A DNA stretch of 10,087 bases, from positions 1 to 10,087 of the forward strand of contig DHWM01000053.1 in the NCBI GenBank assembly GCA_002413185.1. The letters run 5' to 3'. Of the stretch, positions 1 to 6,709 are shown piece by piece (positions within the stretch are counted from its first letter, which is position 1; each line of letters opens with the position of its first letter). The stretch is from Actinobacteria bacterium UBA5182. GTDB lineage: Bacteria > Actinomycetota > UBA4738. The position numbers were made by a program, and so were the translations under genes. The notes under the pieces are model-generated. The model did no database searches. It was not told where the DNA came from and was given only the letters and a program-made list of their open reading frames with translations.

Positions 1-1
1 T

Positions 2-469
2 GTGGCCGGTGGCCATCACGGGACGGATGAGCCGGTGAAGGTCGCCTCGAGGATCACCTTCGGCCTGGGCCTGTTCCTGTTCGTCGACTCGCTGATCTAC
101 TTCTTCACCGCGTACGAACGGACCGGGGCGGCTTTGCTGTTCATCGTGTCGCTGGCGCTCTTCTACCTGACGCTGGTGACGAGGGGGGCGGCCAAGGGGG
201 CCGAGGAGCTTTCGGAGGAGGAAACGCCTTCGGCGAGCGAGGAGAAGGCCGAAGAGGAGGCCGTGGTGGGGCCGACAATCTGGCCCTTCGGGTTCTCGGT
301 GGCGGCGATCGGCCTGGTCCTGGGAGTCGTGCTGTCCCACTGGCTCCTGGTGCTGGGAGGCATCTTCTTCGCCGCGTCGGCCCTGGGCTGGTTCACCGAC
401 ATCCGTCGCCAGCACGCCCACATGGACCACGGGGACCCGGCGGCGCACCGGCCGGTCGAGGGCGTCTGA
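2..469 (+). CDS. ctaF: Probable cytochrome c oxidase subunit IV (CtaF-like), possibly 5'-partial
   Basis: Probably the small fourth subunit of the actinobacterial aa3-type cytochrome c oxidase, an accessory membrane subunit without metal ligands. The 155 residues show two helical hairpins. Helices lie at about residues 17-35 and 43-60, then a strongly acidic Glu/Ser/Ala-rich linker at about 66-88, then helices at about 96-113 and 114-131. A His-rich tail follows (HAHMDHGD, about 138-145). The hairpin-acidic loop-hairpin plan, the ERTG turn between helices 1 and 2 and the WP before helix 3 fit the actinobacterial subunit IV family; no catalytic motif confirms it. GTG at position 2 is the first possible start and lies at the window edge, so the true start may be further upstream. 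The catalytic subunit genes would be expected upstream. The gene converges on the zinc-ribbon gene with 12 bp between the stop codons. It could instead be an unrelated four-helix membrane protein. Confidence 0.68.
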   Translation: MAGGHHGTDEPVKVASRITFGLGLFLFVDSLIYFFTAYERTGAALLFIVSLALFYLTLVTRGAAKGAEELSEEETPSASEEKAEEEAVVGPTIWPFGFSVAAIGLVLGVVLSHWLLVLGGIFFAASALGWFTDIRRQHAHMDHGDPAAHRPVEGV

Positions 470-481
470 TCCCTTCGGCTT

Positions 482-667
482 CTACCCCTTGAGCAGCAGG
501 ATCACCACGAGGAGGACGGCGGCCACGATGACCGAAAGGAACACCGTCGCGTGGTACTGGGTCCGGCTGGGGGCGGGGAGCCCGGCGGGGTTGCAGTCGC
601 GGCACACCGACTGTCCCCACGGCACCACCTTGCCGCATCGGAGGCAACGGTCGTCGGAGTCCCTCAT
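482..667 (-). CDS. Small zinc-ribbon membrane protein, hypothetical
   Basis: A 61-residue protein starting MRDSDDRCLRCGK. It has two CxxC knuckles, C8/C11 and C22/C25, spaced as in a one-zinc ribbon. A short Pro/Ala linker follows, then a single hydrophobic helix at about residues 42-59 ending LLLKG. This predicts a tail-anchored protein with a cytoplasmic zinc ribbon. I do not recognise a named family and assign no function. The start is ATG at 667-665; another in-frame ATG at 679-677 would add four residues. No clear Shine-Dalgarno sequence precedes either. Seven bases upstream of the 667 start, the minus strand reads TATGCT (680-675), which fits the actinobacterial -10 pattern for a leaderless mRNA, but no good -35 is visible. 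The frame stays open far upstream, antisense to the prenyl synthase gene; that extension has no protein-like features. The compositional shift to Cys pairs plus a helix marks this end as the real gene. Confidence 0.72.
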   Translation of the reverse strand: MRDSDDRCLRCGKVVPWGQSVCRDCNPAGLPAPSRTQYHATVFLSVIVAAVLLVVILLLKG

Positions 668-697
668 GACGTGCAGCATACGGCTCGGAAGCTGCTC

Positions 698-1831
698 ATG
701 AGAGAGACCACCCTCGATCCCGCGACGCCCGATCCGGGACCGGCTGAGATACTCGCCGTCGTGCAGGTCCATCCCTTCGAACGGATCCTCACCACCCGGT
801 CGGACTCGTTCCGGGTGCGGGTCGAAGCCGAGCTCCGCCGGTTCCTGGAGCAGACTCGGAGGGAGTTGGGTGCCCGGGCCCCGCATGCCGTGATGCTTTC
901 GGACGAACTGGCCCGAGTGGTCGAAGCCGGCGGGAAGCGCCTTCGTCCGCTGTTCTGCTACTGGGGCTACCGGGCGGGCGGAGGCGCCGACGGGCCCGAG
1001 ATCGCCCGGGCCGCTGCCGCCATCGAGTTCCTCCACACGTTCGCCGTCATCCACGACGATGTGATCGACCGCTCGGATCTCCGCCGGGGCGAGCCGACGA
1101 CGCACCGCGTGTTCACCGACCGCCTGGCGGGATCCGAGCGGCTGGGATCGTCGGTGGCCGTGCTGGCCGGCGACCTGGCGCAGGCGCTGGCGGACCGGCT
1201 GCTGGCCGAATCCGGCTTCGCCGCGGAACGCGTCCTGGCTGCCTTCGAGCCCTTCAACAGGATGCGGGCCGAAGCGGTGGCGGGCGAGCTGCTGGACCTG
1301 CTGGCTTCGGGCGATCCTGGGGCCGGTGAGACCCTGGCCCGGAAAGTCGCCGCCCTCAAGTCCGGCTCCTACACGGTGGTCGGGCCCTTGCAGGTGGGAG
1401 CGGCCCTGGCATCGGCCGACCCGGCGGTGGTGGACGCGCTGACCCGGTACGGACGCCCCCTCGGCGAGGCCTTCCAGCTCCGGGACGACGTGCTGAGCAC
1501 GTTCGGCGATCCCCTCCTCACCGGCAAGGCCCGCGACACTGACATCCGCGAAGGCAAGCCAACCGCGCTGGTGGCGAAGGCCTGGCGTGTGGGATCCCTT
1601 CAGGTCAGAGACCTCCTGGCGTCTCGGCTGGGCAGTCCCGATCTCAGCCCCGAGGAGGTCGAAGAGGTGCGGGCCGCCATCCGGAGCACCGGGGCGCTCA
1701 TGGAGACCGTGGAGCTCATCGGCGAGCTGGCGGCGAGGGCGAAGGGTGAGCTGGACCGTGCGCCTGTGGGGACGGAGGAGGCCGCGGCCCTCCGGGATTT
1801 GGCCGACCTGGTGGCCCTTCGGGACGCCTGA
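698..1831 (+). CDS. trans-polyprenyl diphosphate synthase (GGPP or longer chain)
   Basis: A 377-residue all-trans short- or medium-chain isoprenyl diphosphate synthase. It condenses isopentenyl diphosphate with an allylic diphosphate in the cytosol, using Mg2+. The first aspartate-rich motif is DDVID at residues 120-124, followed by the RRGEPTTH stretch. The second region is FQLRDDVLS with D263/D264, and GKARDTDIREGKPT follows, as in actinobacterial homologues. GGKRLRP near residues 72-78 is the usual IPP/phosphate-binding segment. The fifth position of the second motif is Ser rather than Asp; this position varies in actinobacterial enzymes, so activity is still expected. Product length cannot be read safely from sequence. 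A menaquinone-tail or GGPP role is inferred from the downstream reductase and nuo genes. ATG 698 is chosen; GTG 761 (before QVHPFERIL) is a possible later start, and neither has a strong Shine-Dalgarno. It is divergent from the zinc-ribbon gene. No terminator is visible after it. Confidence 0.9.
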   Translation: MRETTLDPATPDPGPAEILAVVQVHPFERILTTRSDSFRVRVEAELRRFLEQTRRELGARAPHAVMLSDELARVVEAGGKRLRPLFCYWGYRAGGGADGPEIARAAAAIEFLHTFAVIHDDVIDRSDLRRGEPTTHRVFTDRLAGSERLGSSVAVLAGDLAQALADRLLAESGFAAERVLAAFEPFNRMRAEAVAGELLDLLASGDPGAGETLARKVAALKSGSYTVVGPLQVGAALASADPAVVDALTRYGRPLGEAFQLRDDVLSTFGDPLLTGKARDTDIREGKPTALVAKAWRVGSLQVRDLLASRLGSPDLSPEEVEEVRAAIRSTGALMETVELIGELAARAKGELDRAPVGTEEAAALRDLADLVALRDA

Positions 1832-1851
1832 ACCGACCGTCCCCCGCTCGT

Positions 1852-1880
1852 TTGCCGTGCTCACCGACCGGGCCTACGAT
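1852..1880 (+). promoter_or_regulatory. Predicted promoter of the reductase-nuo operon
   Basis: TTGCCG at 1852-1857 and TACGAT at 1875-1880 are separated by exactly 17 bp. Both resemble housekeeping sigma-70-type elements (TTGACA / TAnnnT in actinobacteria). The predicted transcription start is at about 1886-1888. It lies 21 bp after the prenyl synthase stop and is the only good promoter-like pair I found ahead of the nuo genes. Confidence 0.55.
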
Positions 1881-1885
1881 TGCAC

Positions 1886-1903
1886 TTGTGAAAGGATTCA
1901 CAA
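1886..1903 (+). promoter_or_regulatory. Perfect inverted repeat, Rex-type operator
   Basis: The sequence is TTGTGAA-AGGA-TTCACAA, a perfect 7-bp inverted repeat with a 4-bp spacer. It equals the Rex operator consensus TTGTGAAnnnnTTCACAA at every informative position. Rex is a redox repressor that leaves DNA when NADH/NAD+ is high, and nuo is a known Rex target in Streptomyces coelicolor. The site is centred about 8 bp downstream of the predicted start of transcription, a repressing position. The core TGTGA-N6-TCACA also fits CRP/FNR-family sites, so CRP is the main alternative. Full consensus match and NADH dehydrogenase context favour Rex. No regulator gene lies in the window. Confidence 0.72.
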
Positions 1904-1971
1904 AGTTCCGGCCGGGGTTCGGCCCGGTGTCCCGGCCGAATCGCCATTGCGAGGGGACCCGGGGCCGGTAG
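1888..1971 (+). other. Possible leaderless 27-codon mini-ORF in the operon leader
   Basis: GTG at 1888 lies seven bases after the TACGAT box, the usual spacing for a leaderless actinobacterial mRNA. It opens a frame beginning MKGFTKFRPG, rich in Arg/Pro/Gly, that ends at TAG 1969-1971. It is in the same frame as the reductase gene that follows. The start overlaps the operator, so the open frame may be coincidence. I see no known family; it could be a leader peptide, a remnant 5' end of the reductase frame, or chance. Confidence 0.2.
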
Positions 1972-1978
1972 CACCGGC
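1964..1978 (+). other. Leader stem-loop GCCGGT-AGC-ACCGGC
   Basis: A perfect 6-bp GC-rich stem with a three-base loop lies in the predicted leader, spanning the TAG that closes the mini-ORF. A second potential stem pairs about 1910-1916 with 1931-1937. Neither is followed by a T-run, so these are not classical terminators. In DNA this GC-rich, such stems arise by chance, so any role in attenuation or start-site access is speculative. Confidence 0.2.
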
Positions 1979-2004
1979 GGCTCCCGGTAGGAAAAGGGGA
2001 AGAG

Positions 2005-3249
2005 ACGACGGCACCCACGATCGAGACCGACGTCCTGGTGGTCGGGGCCGGCCCGGGCGGCTCGGCGACCGCGTATCACCTTGCCAGACACGGCGCCGAC
2101 GTCCTGCTGGTCGACAAGGCGACATTCCCTCGGGAGAAAGTGTGCGGCGACGGCCTGACGCCCCGGGGGGTCAGGGCCGTGCAGCGGATGGGGATCGATC
2201 CCGAGGAGCCGGGCTTCGTCCGGATCGACGCCCTTCGAACGCACGGAACGGAGGGTTTCGTCACCGACCTGTACTGGCCGAAGCTTCGCGACTACCCGAG
2301 GTTCGGGGTCGTCAGGACCCGGTACGACTTCGACAACCTGCTGGTGGGACGGGCCATCAAGGCCGGGGCGGCGTTCCGCGAAGGCGTGGAGGCGAAGAAG
2401 CCGCTGATCGACGACGGGGGCGTGGTGACCGGGGCGGTCCTCGAGCAGGACGGCGAGACCACCGAGGTCCGGGCCCGGTACGTCATCGCCGCCGACGGCG
2501 CGTCGAGCCGCTTCGCCGGGCACGCCGGCGTGCGGCGCGACGAGACCAGGCCGCTCGGCATCGCGGCCCGTCGGTACTACCGCTCACCCCTCCCCCAGGA
2601 GCCCGTGTTCGAGTCCTTCCTCAACCTGTGGGACCACGGCGGCCTCATGCCCGGCTACGGGTGGATCTTTCCGGTCGGCGACGGCATCCTCAACGTGGGC
2701 GCGGGGCTGTTGAACACCTTCAAGAGCTTCAAGGACGTGTCGGCCCGAAAGGTCTTCGACGTCTTCCTCCACAACATCCCTCCCGAATGGGAGATCAACG
2801 AGGACACGGCGATGGGGCCCATCCTGTCCGGTCCCATCCCCATGGGGCTGAACCGCCGGCCCCTGGCTCTCCCCGGCCTGCTGCTGGTGGGTGACGCCGG
2901 AGGGCTCACCAATCCGTTCAACGGCGAGGGCATCGCCTACGCCATGGAGTCGGGGGAGCTGGCGGCCGAGCTGATCGTCGACTCGCTGACCAGGGCTCGT
3001 CCCGCCATCGCCCAGATGTATCCCTCGGTGTTGCGGGAACGGTACGGCCGCTACTACAGCGCGGGGCGGCTGTGGGTGCACATGATCGGCAACCCCACCT
3101 TCATGCGGCTCGCGGTGAAGTACGCCATCCCCCGCAAGACCGCCATGCGGTTCGCCCTGCGGTTCCTGGCGAACCTCACCGACGGCAAGGACGGCGCCCT
3201 GGAGGACAAGCTCATGTACTGGATCTGTTCGGTGGCGCCGGAGCGCTGA
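2005..3249 (+). CDS. Geranylgeranyl reductase family FAD-dependent oxidoreductase
   Basis: A flavoprotein of the geranylgeranyl reductase/digeranylglycerophospholipid reductase family. Members saturate isoprenoid double bonds, for example in menaquinone tails (mycobacterial MenJ) or lipids. The FAD dinucleotide motif GAGPGG is at 2044-2061. FPREKVCGDGLTPRG, the family's conserved segment, follows about 25 residues later. The second FAD motif GDAGGLTNPFNGEG is at 2890-2931. The ORF ends at 3249, 14 bp before nuoA. The start is a problem. The frame is open only from 1972, after a TAG, and holds no ATG, GTG or TTG before GTG 2038, which lies inside the first Rossmann strand (ETDVLVVGAG). Position 2005 is the preferred guess: ACG five bases after AAGGGG, giving 414 residues (TTAPTIETDVLVV...). 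ACG 2008 is an alternative; a sequence change from ATG is also possible. The substrate is inferred, not shown; a role on menaquinone fits the neighbours. Confidence 0.86.
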   Translation, partial: TTAPTIETDVLVVGAGPGGSATAYHLARHGADVLLVDKATFPREKVCGDGLTPRGVRAVQRMGIDPEEPGFVRIDALRTHGTEGFVTDLYWPKLRDYPRFGVVRTRYDFDNLLVGRAIKAGAAFREGVEAKKPLIDDGGVVTGAVLEQDGETTEVRARYVIAADGASSRFAGHAGVRRDETRPLGIAARRYYRSPLPQEPVFESFLNLWDHGGLMPGYGWIFPVGDGILNVGAGLLNTFKSFKDVSARKVFDVFLHNIPPEWEINEDTAMGPILSGPIPMGLNRRPLALPGLLLVGDAGGLTNPFNGEGIAYAMESGELAAELIVDSLTRARPAIAQMYPSVLRERYGRYYSAGRLWVHMIGNPTFMRLAVKYAIPRKTAMRFALRFLANLTDGKDGALEDKLMYWICSVAPER

Positions 3250-3253
3250 GGAG
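3248..3253 (+). promoter_or_regulatory. Ribosome binding site that sets the nuoA start
   Basis: GAGGAG overlaps the reductase stop codon and lies 10 bases ahead of GTG 3264. It supports the GTG start over the longer open frame that continues upstream inside the reductase gene. Confidence 0.7.
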
Positions 3254-3263
3254 TGGGGCGGCG

Positions 3264-3743
3264 GTGACCACCGGGTACGTTCCCATCCTCATCCTGGCTG
3301 CGATGGCCGGCGCGTTCGCCGTCCTGTCGCTGGCCGCGTCGGCGCTCCTGAGGCCGAAGCACCCGCTCCCCGCCAAGTCGGCACCGTACGAGTGCGGCAT
3401 CGAACCGATCCGGTTGCCCCAGTCCGAACGGTTCCCCGTCAAGTTCTACGTGGTGGCGATGCTCTTCATCATCTTCGACATCGAGACCATCTTCCTGTTC
3501 CCGTGGGCGGTGGCGTTTCGGTCCCTGGGGCTGTTCGGCTTGGTGGAGATGATCGTGTTCATCGGGCTGGTCTTCGTGGCCTACGTCTACGTGTGGCAGA
3601 AGGGCGGGCTCGAATGGGAGAAGCCGGAGCAGGCCAGGCGTGAGCTCTCGGCGAGGTTCGTCCCGCTTCCTCCATCCGTGGAGCGCAGCCCAGGGGACCG
3701 GATCACCCGGGAGCCGGCCGCGGTCGAGTCCGGGGCGGGGTAG
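3264..3743 (+). CDS. nuoA: NADH-quinone oxidoreductase subunit A
   Basis: A membrane subunit of complex I at the junction of peripheral and membrane arms, next to the quinone channel. Three helices are seen at about residues 6-29, 61-81 and 88-111. The conserved first loop carries APYECG (Cys44), and helix 2 opens with FPVKFYVVAM and contains the FDIET motif (D72, E74). Start GTG 3264 is chosen because GAGGAG at 3248-3253 lies 10 bases upstream and MTTGYVP leads straight into helix 1; the open frame extends further upstream but overlaps the reductase. At 159 residues it is longer than most NuoA proteins (about 120-135). The excess is a charged, Arg/Pro-rich tail after about residue 118 (ELSARFVPLPPSVERSPGDR), probably cytoplasmic or disordered. 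It is the first nuo gene of the operon. Confidence 0.95.
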   Translation: MTTGYVPILILAAMAGAFAVLSLAASALLRPKHPLPAKSAPYECGIEPIRLPQSERFPVKFYVVAMLFIIFDIETIFLFPWAVAFRSLGLFGLVEMIVFIGLVFVAYVYVWQKGGLEWEKPEQARRELSARFVPLPPSVERSPGDRITREPAAVESGAG

Positions 3744-3749
3744 CGGGCG

Positions 3750-4268
3750 ATGCCGGTCCAGCGGATCTCGGGCGCGCAACTCGGCCAGACCGAAGCGGAG
3801 CTGGAGGACGAAGCCCACCGGGGCATCCTCACGACCACGCTGGGAAAGGCGGTGGCGTGGGCTCGCAAGAACTCCATGTGGCCGGCCACGTTCGGCCTGG
3901 CGTGCTGTGCCATCGAGATGATGGCGGCGGGCGCGGCCGACTACGACCTGTCGCGGTGGGGGATGGAGATCTTCCGGGCGTCGCCCCGGCAGGCCGACCT
4001 GATGATCGTGGCCGGACGGGTCAGCCAGAAGATGGGGCCGGTCCTTCGGACCATCTTCGACCAGATGCCGGAGCCGAAGTGGGTCATCTCCATGGGTGTG
4101 TGCGCCAGCACCGGCGGCATGTTCAACAACTACGGGCTGATCCAGGGCGTCGACACCATCGTCCCGGTCGACATGTACGTGCCGGGATGCCCGCCCCGCC
4201 CGGAGATGCTGATGTACGGGATCCTCAGGCTGCACGCCAAGGTGCAGCGGGAAGCGCGCTTCAAGTAG
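3750..4268 (+). CDS. nuoB: NADH-quinone oxidoreductase subunit B
   Basis: The subunit that carries the terminal [4Fe-4S] cluster N2, which passes electrons to quinone. The 172 residues contain the expected ligands: the tandem C52-C53 in GLACCAIEMM, C118 in SMGVCAS and C147 in YVPGCPPRPE. The RYDLSRWGM-type segment (here DYDLSRWGMEIFRASPRQAD, about 64-83) and GRVSQKM are also intact. The length is normal for the family. It starts at ATG 3750, six bases after the nuoA stop, with only a weak G-rich ribosome site inside the nuoA end, so translation is probably coupled. It forms the quinone site together with NuoD. Confidence 0.97.
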   Translation: MPVQRISGAQLGQTEAELEDEAHRGILTTTLGKAVAWARKNSMWPATFGLACCAIEMMAAGAADYDLSRWGMEIFRASPRQADLMIVAGRVSQKMGPVLRTIFDQMPEPKWVISMGVCASTGGMFNNYGLIQGVDTIVPVDMYVPGCPPRPEMLMYGILRLHAKVQREARFK

Positions 4269-4772
4269 ATGATCGTCGCCGAGCTGGCCGAACGGCTGCG
4301 GGCGCGCCATCCCGACGCCGTCGAGGCGCGAGGCGAGGTCACGGTGGTCGTATCGCCGGACCGGCTGCTCGACACGTTGTCGTCGCTCCGAGACGAACAC
4401 GATCTGCGGTTCACCTTCCTGTCGGACCTGACCGCCAGCGATTGGCCTGGCCTGGATCTTCGGTTCTGGCTGGCATACCACCTGCTGTCGATGGAGCACC
4501 TGCACCGGGTCCGGGTGAAGGTCGGGCTCCCGCCGAGACCCGACCCACCGCACGTCCCCTCGGTCACGCCGATGTTCCCCTCGGCGAGCTGGCTGGAGCG
4601 AGAGGTCTTCGACTTCTTCGGCATCGTGTTCGACGGCCATCCAGACCTTCGACGCATCGAGATGCCCGAAGGCTGGGAGGGGCATCCGCTCCGCAAGACC
4701 GAGGGCCTGGGCGGCGTGAACACCAGGTACAAGGGCGCCTTCATCCCGCCCCCGGACCAGCGATCCACGTAG
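4269..4772 (+). CDS. nuoC: NADH-quinone oxidoreductase subunit C
   Basis: The 30-kDa-type subunit of the peripheral arm; it has no cofactor and packs against NuoD and NuoB. The 167 residues hold the family signature ERExxDxFGIxFxGHPDLRRI at about 115-135 (here EREVFDFFGIVFDGHPDLRRI), with Phe where Trp is common, and then WEGHPLRKT. The N-terminal half carries the usual strand-rich region with SDLTASDWPG. It is a separate gene, not fused to nuoD as in Escherichia coli. ATG 4269 directly abuts the nuoB stop (TAGATG) and there is no strong Shine-Dalgarno, so it is probably translated by termination-reinitiation from nuoB. The C-terminus (KGAFIPPPDQRST) is short but plausible. Confidence 0.95.
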   Translation: MIVAELAERLRARHPDAVEARGEVTVVVSPDRLLDTLSSLRDEHDLRFTFLSDLTASDWPGLDLRFWLAYHLLSMEHLHRVRVKVGLPPRPDPPHVPSVTPMFPSASWLEREVFDFFGIVFDGHPDLRRIEMPEGWEGHPLRKTEGLGGVNTRYKGAFIPPPDQRST

Positions 4773-6004
<1,232 letters not shown>

Positions 6005-6008
<4 letters not shown>

Positions 6009-6709
6009 CCGAGGCTGGGCACCTTCGGGTCCCCCAGTGGCAGACCGGGCAGCTCGCCCCGGTGGCCGCGGCGCGAGAGGACGTCGAAGGACCCGTCCTC
6101 ACCGGCGACGCCCGCCGTCTGGCCGAGCGCACCATCGCGAAGTACCCGGTTCGGCGTTCGGCGCTGGTGCCACTCCTGTACCTGGTCCAATCCGAGGTGG
6201 GATGGGTTCCCCGGCAGGGCATGCGCGAGGTCGCGGAGATCCTGGGGCTCACCACCGCGGAGGTCGAAGCGGTAGCGACCTTCTACACCATGCTGAAGCT
6301 GCATCCGTGCGGAAAGTACGTCGTGTCGATCTGCACCAATCCGTCCTGCGCGTTGCTGGGTGGACGGGCGCTGTACGAGCGGGCCAAGGAGATCCTCGGC
6401 GAACAGTGCGAGCACATCACCCCCGACGGAATGTTCACGCTGGAGGAGGAGGAGTGCCTGGCGGCGTGCGACAAGGCCCCCGTCCTCGCCGTCAACTATC
6501 TCTTCTACGACCGGGTGAGCCAGGAGCTGCTCGAACGGATGATCGAAGGGATCCGGGCCGGCCATGTCCCCGAGGCCGCCCGGGGGGGCGTGCCCGGCGA
6601 GCTGAAAGACGTCTCCCGGACGCTTGCCGGCATGGGCTCCCAGACGCCGCCGCAGCCGGACACCGTCCCGGCCGGCGAAGGGGAAGGGGGAGGGGCGCCC
6701 GGTGGCTGA
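6005..6709 (+). CDS. nuoE: NADH-quinone oxidoreductase subunit E
   Basis: The 24-kDa-type subunit with the [2Fe-2S] cluster N1a, beside the FMN subunit NuoF in the NADH-oxidising arm. The 234 residues contain the thioredoxin-like domain. The ligands are C110 and C115 (CTNPSC), then C151 and C155 (CLAAC). The N-terminal helical part holds YLVQSEVGWVP and the AEVEAVATFYTML segment typical of the family. After about residue 185 there is a low-complexity tail rich in Gly, Pro and Glu; extended tails are known in actinobacterial NuoE. ATG 6005 overlaps the nuoD stop (ATGA), and GGGAG at 5990-5994 serves as ribosome site. The last codons double as the nuoF ribosome site. The nuoD-nuoE junction shows no frameshift. 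Confidence 0.96.
6686..6695 (+). promoter_or_regulatory. Ribosome binding site for nuoF inside nuoE
   Basis: GGGGGAGGGG, with GGAGG at 6689-6693, lies eight bases before GTG 6702. It is embedded in the codons for the Gly/Glu-rich NuoE tail, which sets the short GTG start of nuoF and couples the two genes. Confidence 0.7.

Noticed and set aside
440..500. Possible bidirectional terminator between the convergent oxidase-subunit and zinc-ribbon genes
   Set aside because: A short palindrome (ACCGGCCGGT at 447-456) is present, but there is no long stem with a T-run on either strand.
748..763. GATACT as a -10 box for a leaderless prenyl synthase start at GTG 761
   Set aside because: Spacing is suitable but there is no -35, and only four of six bases match; kept only as an alternative start in the gene entry.
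668..1864. Long minus-strand open frame continuing upstream of the zinc-ribbon gene to give 460 codons
   Set aside because: It runs antisense to the prenyl synthase gene. Only the last 61-65 residues look like a protein; the rest is Arg/Gly/Pro-rich shadow sequence typical of high-GC DNA.
1587..2894. 435-codon + strand frame bridging the prenyl synthase, the intergenic gap and the reductase
   Set aside because: Arg/Gly-rich shadow in the wrong frame of two genes with clear catalytic motifs.
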